Shown here: positions 30,527-42,989 of the stretch, piece by piece
How the letters are laid out: every line of letters begins with the position of its first letter
Numbering within the stretch: the first letter of the stretch is position 1
Assembly (NCBI RefSeq): GCF_002994745.2
Contig: NW_020126829.1
Location: 124,001 to 188,000 of the forward strand
DNA length: 64,000 bases
Direction of reading: 5' to 3'
Source of the DNA: Rosa chinensis
Lineage: Eukaryota > Streptophyta > Magnoliopsida > Rosales > Rosaceae
Notes under the pieces: model-generated
Databases searched by the model: none
The model's input: only the letters and a program-made list of their open reading frames with translations
Told to the model about the DNA's origin: nothing
Made by a program: the position numbers and the translations under genes

Positions 30527-33500
30527 TTTTTTTTTTTTTTTTTGAAAGAAGAAGAAAGTTTTATTACTAGGTACGATTAAAATCGTACATGAGGGCATCC
30601 AGTATGATATTTGGAGCAGTTACAAGTCATTCACATTGTATCTCCGACTCAAAACTAAGAGCAGCCAACCTATGAGCTACAACATTAGCCTGTCTAGGGG
30701 CAAAAGTGATGGAGAAATTTGTACTAGAGTGAAAGAGACTTCGGACATCAGCAACTAAGGCTCTCAATAGTGACAGATCACAATCCCAAGCATAAATAGC
30801 TTGTACCGCCATTAGGCAATCACTTTCGACTACTGCATTCGTAATATGCATGGCCTGCAGTAACTCCAATCCCTTCTTCAGAGCCAAAAGCTCAACATGT
30901 AATGGAGAACTAACAAACTGCACACGACTAGAGAAGGCAGCAAGGAATTGACCAAGAGAGTTACGAAGGACACCGCCTGTACCCCCAAATTGCAAATTAG
31001 GTAGAAAAGCACCATCCACATTCAATTTCACTTTTTCACCCGAGGGAGCTAGCCAAAGTTTACTGGCTTTATGTTGAACTGATGTGGCAGTGGTACAAGG
31101 TTTATTAGCCTGCAGATACTCCTCATACCATGCCATAGACGATGCCACCAACCCTGGACTAGTTTGAGACCGATTTTTCCAAAGCTTCTCATTTCGGTTC
31201 TTCCAAAAGCTCAATAAAAGAACAATAACTTATCAAACAAGCTAGTAGACAAATTAGAGGCTCGATCCAGCAACCACTCTTTCCAAGTCAGTGGAGAAGA
31301 AGGAAGGGAAAAAGGAGGAGCACCCAAAATATCCTTAGCAATGCTACAATCTCGAAATAAATGCTCAAGGGTTTCCACAGATTTTGAACAAACACAACAA
31401 TTAAGATCACCAGAATAACCTTTGGATGTTAATGCAGTTCGAGTAGGAAGAAGATTATGAGCTGCTCTCCATCCAAAAATAGCCACTTTGTTAGGGACAT
31501 TTGCTTTCCACAAAGCTTTCCAAAGTGGAGCATAAGTATCACCATTGGAAGACGAGGCAAAAACATTGCCAATAGAAAAATCACGAGCAATGGTATAGGC
31601 TGATTTAACTGAAAAGAGACCTCGTTTATCAAGTTTCCAAGCAATCTTATCCACCCCCACTCTCCGACTTAATGGAATGGACAAAACCTGAGGAACAATA
31701 TCGGAAGGAAAGCATGCATGAACAGCAGGGATGTCCCAAGTACAATCCTGAGCATTAATCAAGTCAGAGACCACTTCAAAAACTGTATCATTCGGTTTCT
31801 CAAGGGAATGAGATGGTACACTAGGTATCCAAGCATTCTCCCAGATCTTCACAGAGGTTCCATTACCAATCCTCCAAAATAACCCAGCTTGTAACACAGG
31901 TCTAGCTTCCATGATGCTCCTCCATGAATAAGAAGGTCTATCACCCATGTCAGCATCAAGAAAAGATCCCCATGGATGGTAAACAGCTTTAAAAACCCGT
32001 GCAACAAGTGAATCTGGATTCAAGAGAAGTCGCCAACCTTGCTTAGCTAACATGGCTTGTGAGCATGCAGATGCTTAAAACCCAAGCCACCAGCCTCCTT
32101 AGGAACACACATTCTTTCCCAAGATCTCTAATGAATCTTTCTTTTCCCATCTGTACTTCCCAAAAAAAAATTGAGAACAAAGTTGCTGAAGATCATCACA
32201 AAGAGACTTAGGTAATAACTAACAGTTCATGACATAATTGGGTAGAGTTTGAGCCACTACTTTTAATAATAACTCCTTACCACCTGCACTGAGAATCTTA
32301 GACCGCCAACTGATTAACTTCTTGGAAAGTCTTTCTTTCAGGTAAGAAAAATAGCTGTCTTGTTACGTCCCTACGTGAATAGGCAATCCCAAATACAGAC
32401 CATGCTCCTTAACGTAGGTCACTCCAAGAATAGAGGAAAGTTCATTAATAACCTGCCTACTAACATTACCACTGAAGACAACACTAGACTTTTGTAGATT
32501 GATCATCTGCCTCGAAGCCCGAGCATAAATATAAAGCAAATTCTTAAATGCTTGACACTCTCGAATAGAAGCCTCTCCAAAAAGAAAACTATCATCAGCA
32601 AATAACAAGTGATGAAGTACTGGGGCAGTAGGCGACATCAAGAGTCCTTTGATAGTTCCGTTCTGTATAGAGGAAGAGATAAGCGAAGAAAGCCCTTCAG
32701 CACACAAAATAAAGAGATAAGGAGACAATGGGTCTCCTTGTCGAATTCCTCTAGTTGGAACAATGAAACCACTTGGGGTGCCATTCATAAGGATAGAGTA
32801 GCTGACAGATTTAATAGTAGCTAGCACAACATCCACCCATTGTCGACAGAAGCCAAGTTTGAGTAACACTGCTTCCACATACTGCCATTCTAGTCTGTCA
32901 TAGGCTTTGGAGATGTCAAGCTTAAGGGAGAAGAAACCAACAACCTCTGTAGCCACTAAGGTATTATCTGAGATAAGCCTCCCGGGAACAAAAGCGCTTT
33001 GCAATGGAGAAACAATGTGAGGAAGAATACGCTTTAATCTGTTGGCCAAGACCTTAGAAGCAATCTTATAAACCACATTGCATAATGCAATAGGTCTTAG
33101 ATCAGAAGGTAACTGTGGCTCTTTAATTTTTGGAATGAGTGTCAAATGAGTGAAATTTGATTCTTGTGAAATCCTTCCTGTAAGAAGTATATCCCTAACA
33201 GCCATGCAAACATCATGACCAACCACGTTCCAGAATTTTTGAAAGAAGCAAGGAGACATACCATCAGGTCCGGGGGATTTAGACGGATGCATTTGGAATA
33301 AGGCCTTCCTGATTTCGGAATCAGTATAAGAAGCTACAAGATCTCTATTCATCTCCTCTGTAACTTTAGGTTGCATGGAGTCCAGAATGGTCTCTAGAGC
33401 AATACTATCAACTGTCTCCGAACGGAAAATAGTTTCATAGTAGTTGATTAAAATATCAGACACCTCAATAGGTTGGGAGGTCCATTGTCCTTGACCATTA

Positions 33501-34756
33501 AGCAAGCCCTTAACTCGATTCCTGCAGCGTCGATTAGACGCCCTTCTATGAAAGAAGGAAGTATTCCGGTCACCATCTTGTAACCATTGAATCCGAGATC
33601 GTTGCCTCCAGTAAGTTTCATTTAGTGATAAAAGCTCATTCAGACGAAATTGTAGTGCCTTCTGCTCATCAAAATGACTAACCTCGTAGTCTTTCCTCAT
33701 AAGATCATCCAACTTCCCCTGTATAAGCTTTATCTCAGTTTGTCGCTGCTGGAAAACACCAGAATGCCACCGTTGCAACAGAGTACCAGTCTGCTTGATT
33801 TTTCTACCAACCTGACCCATGAAATCACCAGTTACTGGAGTCATCCAGCCTTGTTCAATTACATTAACGCAATCAGTATGTTGTAACCACATTTCTTCAA
33901 AACGGAATTGCTTTGGGGTCCGAGATAAGGGCAATGGTTCTGGAAGCACTTCGACTAGTAAAGGGCAGTGATCAGATCGACTTAAGGGTAGTGTGATAAC
34001 TCGAGAAAAAGGGTATAATGTCCTCCATTGAACATTCTGACAAGCCCTATCAAGTCTCTCTTTGGTGAAACGATTCAACCACGTATAACGAGAACCAACA
34101 AACCCCATATCCATCAATTCACAATCCACTAAGGCTTGCCGAAAACGATTCATTTGGGCTACATTCCATGGAGGACCTCCAGTTTTGTCATCAAGACAAA
34201 GAATTTCATTAAAATCTCCGGCAACTATCCATGGCATATTAACCTGAGCAGCTAGGGTTCGTAAGAGATTCCAAGTAATCATACGATCTGCAGCAGTAGC
34301 TACTCCATACACCCCCGTAAAACGAAAGGCTCCTACTGACCCGATAGCACCAACCTCCACATCAATATGATTAGTGGAGTAATTGCGGAGACGTACCGGA
34401 ACTTCATTGCGCCAGAAAAGGCCAAGACCACGACAATCATCACTACAAGGGGAGCAGATGACGCCATCGAACCCCAAGTTCCTCCGGACATCAGAGAGAA
34501 GATTAGGTGAAGCTAGGGTTTCTGAGAGAAAAATATTGCTCGGGTTCCGCTGTCGAACCAGACTGACAAGGGCATCTTGAGTTTCGGTGTTATTCAAACC
34601 CCTACAATTCCAAACTAGAATCTTGAAGGGTATCATGCTCCAGCCACAGAGGTTGTCTTCTGAAGGGTAGATCCAAAGTTGCCAACAACTAGGATTGATT
34701 AGGGTTTACTAGGGTCGAGAGGGAGGACTCTTAGAAGAAAAAAAACAACTATTGCA
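30527..34756 (-). mobile_element. L1-type LINE, 5'-truncated, 16-bp TSD
   Basis: A 4.2-kb non-LTR element on the minus strand. The target duplication CTATGACCGTACGTAG occurs at 30511-30526 and 34757-34772. The poly(A) tail is the T run at 30527-30543. It codes for an ORF2-type protein (endonuclease, RT, Cys-rich region, RNase H). Only about 120 bases precede the ORF2 start, so the ORF1 that plant L1 elements normally carry is missing. Confidence 0.95.
30627..34636 (-). pseudogene. L1 ORF2: endonuclease, reverse transcriptase, RNase H
   Basis: The protein would nick target DNA and copy LINE RNA in place. ATG at 34636 opens 757 codons. An AP-type endonuclease comes first (starting MIPFKILVWNCRGLNN, with GDFNEIL and the SDHCPLL motif near residue 220). 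RT follows with KSPGPDG, PSGFIVPTRGIRQGDPLSPYLF and the active site FADD around residue 690. A stop at 32363 cuts the chain after LGLPIHVGT. Sequence from 32362 to 32060 continues the same protein with further stops. 32053-31211 holds the zf-RVT region (WKANVPNKVAIFGWRAAHNLLPT, then a Cys-rich CCVCSKSVETLEHLFRDC). 31214-30627 holds RNase H (VESDCLMAVQAI, FAPRQANVVAHRLA), overlapping by 4 bases in another frame. A few point changes have killed an otherwise well-preserved ORF2. Confidence 0.9.
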
Positions 34757-34772
34757 CTATGACCGTACGTAG

Positions 34773-34928
34773 TGATATCCATAGTACAGTATATACCTAT
34801 ACGATCTTACTAGAAAGAAAGTTACTTCCGATTCTAATGTAGTTACTTCCGATTCTAATGTCCAAACTCCAAACCTATGAGCATGTTGCAATCAACGAAT
34901 CCACGGATCTTTTATTCGATAGTCAAGA
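34773..34928. other. Continuation of RLK 3' flank with a small tandem repeat
   Basis: This continues the target sequence of the L1 (matching about 23330 on). It has two adjacent copies of GTTACTTCCGATTCTAATGT near 34820-34862. Confidence 0.5.
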
Positions 34929-35589
34929 GTGTCAGACTCTCAGGAAGAGGAGGGGAAAATCTTGAAAGAATCAAGCCAATCCAAGACTTCGTTCGAAGAT
35001 GGTTCCATCACTTCTAGTTCAGGGTCATACCCTCCTAATCATAGGTACCAGAATTGCAGGGACATTGACGATGAAAATGAACCATTAGACTATGATGAGG
35101 ACAGCGATCTCGATGATGATGATGATCTTGAGGATGACACTGATGATGATGGTGAACTAGAGTATGAAGATGAAATTGTAGACTCGAAGAGAGGGACACA
35201 AGTAATGAATGAGGATGCTGATGGTGCAATGCTGAAAAAGCCAACTGGGTTAAACTACAGTGCTCGTGATAGGAGTGGTTATGTTCATGCTGTGCTTAAC
35301 CCAGTTGAAAATCTCACAATGGAAAGCTGTCAAATCCAAAAAGACAACAGTAATGAAGCCTCAGAAGGAGAATTTCACCCTGGATGATGAACGCCGGATT
35401 TCATTCAGTTCATACTTCAGAGCCAAATATTAAGGAAGTATCATCGAGTTTCAAGTCACGTAAGAGGCAATCTGGTCAGGCCAGGAATTATAACCAAGAT
35501 ATGGCAGTTGATGCTAGCCTGTCAAATTGGTTGGGTTCATCAGAAGCTACACCTGTTAACAAGACTACACTACTAAAAAGAATTGCAAT

Positions 35590-35760
35590 TGCTTCGGTTT
35601 TTTACTTCGGCAACAGTTGCCGTCGCAATAGAGACCCCATTGCTACGGAAAATGTTCCGTCGCGATTAAGCCTAGTTATTTGCGACGGAAAATATTTGCC
35701 GTAGTAACTTTGTAATCAATTGCGACGGATTTTTATCTTGCCATCGTAAAATACATTTGT
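35590..35760. repeat. CACTA left subterminal repeats
   Basis: Repeated GCCGTCGCAA, TTGCGACGGA and TTGCCGTAG-type units, ending before a poly(A) run at 35773-35793. Confidence 0.85.
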
Positions 35761-37207
35761 ATGTTTACTTTACAAAAAAAAAAAAAAAAAAAAAGAGGAA
35801 AGAAGACTTGGCAACGCATAAACGTCACCGTATTACTCTTGGCGCTAATCCAAATAATCTTCCCTCTTTTTTTTGGGCAAAATTTCGTACTAACAAAACA
35901 GCCCTAATTCTTTTTCCTTCTTTTTCCCAATGTCCCAAACACAACCGCTCTCGATCTCTCTCTCTCTTGCCCAGTACCTCACCACTCTCTCTCTCGCCCA
36001 AAGTCCCAAACTGGAAATTTCTCAGCTCCGGAACCTCACTGTTCCCGCCGTTATGAACATTCCGATGGCCCAATCTTCTTCTCGCCGTCAGCTTACAGGT
36101 GACTCTTTGATTTTCAGCTTTCTGTGTAATTTGGCTCTTGGTTGTATTCATGTTCTGATTTTGGGTCTGTATGGGATAGAACAAAAACTTGGGGAGGTAG
36201 CTTGAGGAGGGAGGAGCCCCCAAAACGAATTCGAATAAAAACCCCCAAAAAGATTCTAACTTTGAAATCGGAGGACTCCCAAAACCTATAAAGTTTCAGA
36301 CTTTGAGTTTTCTTCGTGTATCTGCAACTCGGTACTGATTGAGTTCCACAAAATGATATAATTAATTTACAGCTTTCATTAAGATTTGAAAAATTGGAAT
36401 TTTCAGATTGTATATTCTTTATGGTTTTACTGTCAATGATTTCAAGTTTAGTTTAAGTTTACAATGATAGCACATATTTCTCAGAAAGAAATTATAGTAT
36501 TAGTCAATCTTTTGATATTTTGTACTACTGCTCTTTGAAATATCGTAGAAAAATGTAATGGCTTGGTATATTGAAAGATGATAGTACTGCATATCATAAT
36601 TTGTTTACAATGATACAAATTTTGTAATAAAATTTATACTGTGAACAAATTAGTTACTGCACAACAGAGCAACTGCAATGAGCGTTGTTATGGTTTCAAC
36701 TTAATCATTTTTTTGAATGAAATTAGACAATATCATAGAAATGCATGATCTTATCCTTCACCATTCAACAGTCAACTTTTTTAGCCTATTTCAAGTGTTA
36801 GAATTGATTGAAGTTAAATGAAAAGTTATACTCCAGTGAAATGCATTTATAAGGACAATTACTAGATCATTACAATGATAGAATGCTGCAATTCCTTTGG
36901 TTTCTCTATTGCTAGAGAGCTTAAACTGAAAATCAAGCCCAGTTATAATTATTTCGTTGCTACTCCACGCGCCGTTTCGCATTTGAAGTTGGATTGCTTG
37001 CTTGAAGGTGAGCAAGTTGAAGTTGAGGTATGGATACTCCATCACGCTTTTTTATTGAATTCTTGAGTTTTATGCAGAAATTGTGAGTTTCAAACCTATA
37101 ATTATTGTTGAATTAAATGTAATTTGGTTGAGTTTTCCCGTACACATTACGCTTCTGCAAGTTACAGATTCTCAAGGTTTTTCTAATTTTTGAAACTTTA
37201 CTGCCAG

Positions 37208-37282
37208 GGATATGGCATTGTTCTTATTAATACTGACGAGGCAGGTACCTTGATAGCCACCAATTTTCGGCTTCTTTTTCTG
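37208..37282 (+). pseudogene. Captured myotubularin-like exon (PH-GRAM part)
   Basis: A clean exon lies between CTGCCAG and GTAAGTG and encodes GYGIVLINTDEAGTLIATNF followed by RLLFL. This pattern matches the GRAM/PH domain at the start of plant myotubularin phosphoinositide 3-phosphatases, as I know the family. It is in frame with the preceding piece ending LLEGEQVEVE at 37027 (before GTATGG) and with the exon at 37821. The catalytic phosphatase domain is not in the element. Confidence 0.7.
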
Positions 37283-37820
37283 GTAAGTGATTCATAACCA
37301 GGCAATTTTACCATCCATCTTCAATGTGCATTATTCTGGTCGTCATGTGCACCTGTGGGATAAAAATTTTGTTAGAATAGTGCTCTAATCCGTGTAACAC
37401 TAACATCTAGAGTTTGATGCCCTGAGTTTGAAACAAAAACTCTTTCTATCTCTAGAGCCATAACTCGCATAAAGCTAGATATTGACTGACCTCGAATGCT
37501 TATAATGCGAAGAAGAAGAGTTATCAGAAGAGATTGGACATCTTTTTCTCTTGCCGTGTTATAAACAGGCAATGGCAATTCTTGCCCTATCATTTTCTAA
37601 TTAAAAGAAAAAGAACTGTCTTTTTGCTTGAGAAAACTGTTCGAACTTAGCAGGTCTATGGTTAGGTGGAATACAGATTATGTAATTCACACACACATAT
37701 TTATTATTTATTAAACCTTGAGTATAATGACACAAGTGGTTGTGTGCATTTGATTTCCCAATTATTGCCATTTTGTCACCTTAGCTTGTTTTATATGCTT
37801 CCTTTTTTTTTATATTTCAG

Positions 37821-37892
37821 AGTGAGGGAACTAGAAATGTTATTCCGCTTGGCACAATACCTTTGGCAACAATTGAGAAGTTCAACAAAATG
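37821..37892 (+). pseudogene. Captured myotubularin-like exon (GRAM continuation)
   Basis: Bounded by TATATTTCAG and GTAAGTT, it encodes SEGTRNVIPLGTIPLATIEK then FNKM, directly continuing RLLFL of the previous exon in phase 0. Introns are retained, so capture was at the DNA level rather than through mRNA. A third piece, LKLDCLLEGEQVEVE, ends at 37027. Confidence 0.7.
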
Positions 37893-39631
37893 GTAAGTTA
37901 TACTATCTGTATATATCTATGTACACTGAACTATGTTCTGGACGACACATTATTTGGTGGTCCGGTCTCAAATGTATTTCATGACTGGGTTTATTGATTT
38001 GGATGTCAGAATTGCTGTACGTTGTTGAGTTAGAATTGCTATATATTTTCAATTCCTTACTCCTTACAAATTGGGAGTTGAGGACAGAGAGCTTGTGTCG
38101 GTCCCTTTTGATAATTCCAAGCACTGCTGCTGCTGCGTTTGCTTTGGGATTGGGCTTTTGCTGTTTTAAAAGATTTTAATTTGAGAGAGATAGACTTGGT
38201 AATCTTTTATGTTTAATCAATTTGGGAACTTTGTGATAGTCCCATAGCAGAGAATTTCGATGAGATTGGTGATGGATTTGTAGTTTAATTGTATTTCAAG
38301 TAATGGGTTGGACCCACCTTTGAATCATTATGAGTTCATCGTGTCTATGCAATTCCATGTTTTACTTAGTTTATGTGTCGATTACATATGTGATCATGTG
38401 TTTTATGCAGTAGTAGTTTTCTGTATGATCGAAAGAGCAGTATAGTTTAGTGATACTTGCTACATGATTCCCATTTTGGAGTCTGCAACTACCTTGGTAG
38501 TTTCATTCAGGCTTAGATTTTGAACCTATCAACTATTTCTGTTAGGGTCTTTCATTCGTAAAAGGTAGTATTATTTTGATAAATCCGAGCAGAGTGCCAC
38601 CACAGATAGTAATGTTGAACCAATGATATCTCTGATTTGAGCCTCGTTTTTCCATTTACATCATTAAGATAAGTTGGTGTAGCATGTAGGACGGAAGGTG
38701 AGGGACAAATGGATTTATTGGTGGAATCTGAACCTGGGTTCTAGCAGTGTATTGGTGATGTCCTAGCCTACTTGCCATGTTGCTTGTGAAGTGAGATTTG
38801 TTATGACTTGGCCCTGATTGATTGAACCCTGTTGACTAGTATTGCTGGTTTGCACAAGTCAGGATCAGATTAGGTGATTAGAACTACTGTTAAGCTAGAT
38901 ATCTAGTGTTCTATTTGATGCACAAGATGCATTAGTTGGTGTAGCTCATTTGCAGGACAACAAGCATCAGAATGTTGAGGACAGAGAGCTTGTGTCTGTC
39001 CCAAATGACCTGAATTTTTGATATGTTTTACTTCTGTTAGTTAGCAAGGGATCTGGAAAGTTTCATTACATTTTGACATAAAGTGAATGTTTTGTGAATT
39101 TTCCCAGTTTGGTCTGTAATAGAGAAAGTTCAAGAATTTTAAATGTTCCTCTGATTTTATGTTTTGATTTCAATGCCTTAATGTTTTTTGTTTTGTTTGT
39201 ATGCACGAAAGATGTGTGCATTTTGTTGTCTATCTTGCTTACTGGACATTAAGCTAACATTGATTTTTCTATGTTTATATTACAGGTTCTCATGGCAAAA
39301 AGAGCAAAGCAAATGAAAGCAAGTGTAAAACTCACAAGTAAAATGGTGCACTTGTGAGTGCGGTTATAATTTTCAATACATGTAAATGACAATAGATTTA
39401 TTTTCATATTAGTGTTTGACTATTTGTATTTGAATATGGTACGATGACTCAATGGATATTTTTAACTATATTTTTTATGAGTTAATGTTAATTTCCTATT
39501 TGATTTAATGGATGCAGATATTAATTACTTAACTATTATTATTAATTATTTGTTTAATTTTGTGGAAATGGGTAAAAAATAATAATGATAATTAATAATA
39601 AAAAAACAAAATTAGCGTTTGAAAATACACA

Positions 39632-39930
39632 TTGCGACGGCATCATAGCCGTAGCAAATACCTCTACATGGGCTTACCTGATGGAAATTTTGCGATGGAA
39701 GCTTGCGTAGCAAATCACCGTCGCAAAACAATAACTGATGCGACGGCAAGAGAAATCCGTCGCAATTACCTTTTACGACGGCATTTGCGACGGCATTTTA
39801 CCGTCGCAAATGGATCTTGTGACGCCACCTATTGCAATGCCAACATTTCCGTCGCAAAAGGCTTAATTTTCCGTCGCGAAAAGTTTTTTCCATCGCAAAA
39901 GCCCAATTTGCCGTCGCAAAATAGGCGTCG
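39632..39930. repeat. CACTA right subterminal repeats
   Basis: About a dozen units of TTGCGACGG / CCGTCGCAA in both orientations. Confidence 0.9.
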
Positions 39931-40442
39931 CAAAAGCAATTGTTTTTAGTAGTGCTAGCACAATATCTCTGGACACTTCTACACCTGAGAAAAGCATGTC
40001 CTACGGATCACCACACTCAGCAACAAGCCACGAAGATAGACCAATTTTAGGTGCATTAACAATTGATCAGAGCTGAGACAGTTTTCAGCTTCATCTTCAC
40101 CGCGGAAGTCACCCAGTACGTAGAAGCCCTGATGAGATGGCCATAATTGGGACTGTTGGGAGCTACTGGAATGATCACACTGGTCCTGTCAAGGGTTCTG
40201 GCGCCTCCTCTTACAAAGGAATACCAAACACGACCAGCAAGTATAGAGAGGTACGCGTGATGTAAGATTTGTGAGACACTCGTCCAAATTAGATCTTGGT
40301 GGGTTCTGATGAAAGCTTTATGGGTTTACAGGATAGAAGAGTCAACTGGCACTCTACCCCATTTGAGACACGGTTGGAAAGAGCTTTGAATAGAGGTGCT
40401 GCAGATGCTTACTCTTCTTCTCGTACGCCTCATGGTTTGTGA

Positions 40443-40549
40443 GATTGTTTTGTGATTGTTGTTCACTGCAGCAAAATTATTCTTTTACTGTGCACATTTG
40501 ATCTCATTTGTGCCGTTAGAATGTCTTTATTTAGGTCATTCACAGCATG
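40443..40549. other. 3' flank of the split gene
   Basis: Short AT-rich stretch after the stop of the previous gene; nothing else seen. Confidence 0.4.
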
Positions 40550-40558
40550 CATCTTATG

Positions 40559-40672
40559 TGTGTCGTAAATGAGTTATTTAAATAGTATTTTATGACTTAC
40601 TTTTCAAGCATGTCGTAAATGAGTTTTTTAACTAGTATTTTACGACGTACTTTTCTAGCATATTGTAAATGA
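40559..40672. repeat. 50-bp tandem subterminal repeats
   Basis: Two full units and one partial, starting TGTCGTAAATGAGTT. Each contains GTCGTAAA and its near-complement TTTAYGAC, a palindromic layout typical of CACTA subterminal binding sites. Confidence 0.8.
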
Positions 40673-40859
40673 ATTAATTTTTTTTCATAGAAGTATATTA
40701 CATTTTCTTATTAAAAAAATAAACAAAAACAAAAAAAAGGGATCTGATTTCAACCACCCTTTCTTTACGTTTACGTTATTATTTCAATCTGAATCTTTGC
40801 TTACCAACCCTTGCTTTCTTCTACAAATTTGAGCTGCCTCTCTCTCAAGGTTTGAGAGC

Positions 40860-40964
40860 TCTCTCTCTCTCTCTCAAGAAAGAAGGCACGAACCAGAAGA
40901 AGCAGAAAGAAAGAAGCAGAAGCACCTCTCTCTCTCTCTCGAAACAGAAGAAGAAGGCGCGAGC

Positions 40965-40995
<31 letters not shown>
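40860..40995. repeat. CT-rich leader with (CT)n runs
   Basis: Three CT runs (40860-40875, 40926-40941, 40970-40996). This pattern is common in plant 5' untranslated regions. Confidence 0.8.
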
Positions 40996-40999
<4 letters not shown>

Positions 41000-41001
<2 letters not shown>

Positions 41002-42989
41002 GCTCTCTCAGTAATTTCATCGAACACCTTCTCTGCATCTTCGATTTCCTGCTTTAAATTCTCAGTAGCTCTTCTCTCTTGCATTTTGTTGATTCACCTT
41101 TTCGTTTCAGCTCCTTTTGAATTTCTTGTTGATTCTGCGGTTCGATTAGTGTTTGATTGTGTGGAATGGTTGTAGAACTAAGTGAGGGCCAAGTTATCGC
41201 TTCGAGTTTTGGTTTTCACTTTCTGTTATGTAGTTTGGTTTTCTGTTCGATTAGTGTTTGATTGTGTGGAAATTTAAATTGAAAATTCATTTTCAAGTTG
41301 AAGTTGTTTTTGAGTGTGATGAAATTCATGTATTAGGAGTAGTTAGTTCATCAATGGGGAGTAGTTAGTTCAAGTTGAAGTTGTTTTTGAGAGTTTCAGC
41401 ATTTCTGGGTTCATAAGGAAACAACTCCCGTTGGGATTAACCTATAATTTCACAGCAGTAATTTGAATATTTCAATTTAGCTCTTGAACATTGCATTATA
41501 TTGACAGCATGTTATATGTTTGATATAGATTATTTTTTATTTCGAATTGCAGAACATTGCAGGCATACATTTGGATCCTTGATATTCCGAAATACTTCAA
41601 TCTTTCTTTCTAAAAGGTAATCAATTTTGTTCAGGACTCTAGTAGTCTGTTTTTCTGATACACTTAATCTCGATAAAGAGGTGGTTCTGAGAACTTCGTG
41701 GAGTAAGCTGAATAAGGCGCGTTTCCTAATTTATATCGTTATTGTTAATGGTGGATCACTAATTGAGTAACTAAATTTGTTTACAACACTTGAGTCACCA
41801 AATGTACGTATACAACAGTTCATGGCTTACTCTTAAACCTCATTTTAATATTTGCATCTGTAAATCATTTGGTTAGCAAAATTGTGGAACAGCTCTGGTG
41901 ACTCTAGCATTGTTGATATTTTTTATTTGTAGTTTTGGAGAAAACTAATATATATAAACTGTGATGGGATATTGAGAAGTAGACAAATAACATGCTTAAT
42001 TTCCTTTTTCAGGTATTCTTTATGTTTAATTTTTGTATGATCTTTTTGGAAGTAGGTGAGGACTAATGCTCGAATTGTGGAAGGGGATCCAGGTAAAGTA
42101 ATTTGCAAGGTATAATCTTTTCTCTGTGACTCACACCTTTGTTATTTTTGTCTGTCAATCTGTTTCTCATCCATATAATTTTTCCTGGAAAAGGTACTAT
42201 TTCGTTTCTTATAATTGGAACCCTGAACTTCACTGGATTCAGAAAATATAAACTAAAACATATCTATCTTGAATTGGCAGAAGCTGGAGAACAGTCATTG
42301 ATCTAGCTAGTGGAACTCACGATATGTTTATAACTGTTGTTCAGTATTTAACTATTCTCTGTCTTGTCTTTGTGTAGCATTTTGGTTCTGGAGCTTTGAA
42401 AGTTCCAGAATTGGAAAATTTATATATCAAGATTAACAATTATACATTCTATTGATCACAAACATGCAACAGATAAACTACTTACTCGATCTTTCTCTTC
42501 GTTCAAGAATATTTCTAGTGGAACACCTTTCACAATTGTTGGATATATTTCTTCTAAGCAGTGTTTTTGAAAAACAGATCGAATTATATATACAAGCTAA
42601 GGACAATACATTATATACACAAGCTAAGGACATTAGTCATATACTTCTCTTAATATCCCAGACTCAGAATTACATTCACATTTCAGTTAGAATACTGTTA
42701 AGTGTGTGGCGTTTCATAAATTTGCTTATTCTTTCCTAATGCCTTAATTTTAGATCATTTATAAAGTATAATTTTTTTTTATTTGTGGTTGAATTGCCTT
42801 AATTTCAGATCATTTATATATGAGTCTAGTTATACTTAATTTCCCACTGCTCTTTCTTTAACTATTGATAGTCTGATGCATTGGATTATTATGTGAAATT
42901 TTACTTTCCCACTGCTCTGCAATTTCTTTAACTAAGGGGTCTGGTTTTTTATTTATTTATGTTCTGATTATTCTGTGTTAGTTTTGTGT
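41000..42989. other. Leader/intron DNA of the second CACTA; no exon supported
   Basis: AT-rich, with no long frame. It may hold small 5' exons of the transposase gene that cannot be placed from sequence alone. GTATAATTT and ATTTATATAT runs are frequent. Confidence 0.4.

Larger units (their letters stand above)
35568..39954. mobile_element. CACTA (En/Spm) element with captured gene exons
   Basis: The ends are CACTACTAAAAAGAATTGC and the complement of GCAATTGTTTTTAGTAGTG, flanked by the 3-bp target duplication CTA (35565-35567, 39955-39957). Subterminal regions carry many copies of TTGCGACGG or its complement in both orientations, as CACTA elements do for transposase binding. No transposase frame is seen inside, so it is non-autonomous. 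The interior contains a C/T-rich first-exon-like region (35930-36110) and exons resembling a plant myotubularin gene. It sits inside an exon of the 34929-40442 gene. Confidence 0.9.
34929..40442 (+). pseudogene. Conserved plant gene of unknown role, split by CACTA
   Basis: Two parts of one gene lie at 34929-35567 and 39958-40442. The first encodes a Ser-rich start, a strongly acidic stretch (DEDSDLDDDDDLEDDTDDD), then GLNYSARDRSGYVHAVLNPVENLT. There a one-base shift moves to QWKAVKSKK and later to another frame (AVDASLSNWLGSSEATPVNK). The second part continues LDTSTPEKSMSYGSP, EDRPILGALT, RSPDEMAIIGT and, after an intron near 40255-40330, VNWHSTPFETRLERALNRGAA. I recognise the last motif as typical of a plant-specific protein but cannot name it. 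The acidic stretch hints at a nuclear protein. Frame shifts, a stop and the CACTA insertion show it is broken. No promoter or first exon was found. Confidence 0.7.

Noticed and set aside
35035..35244. His-rich minus-strand frame
   Set aside because: Shadow of the acidic GAT/GAC repeat in the plus-strand gene part.
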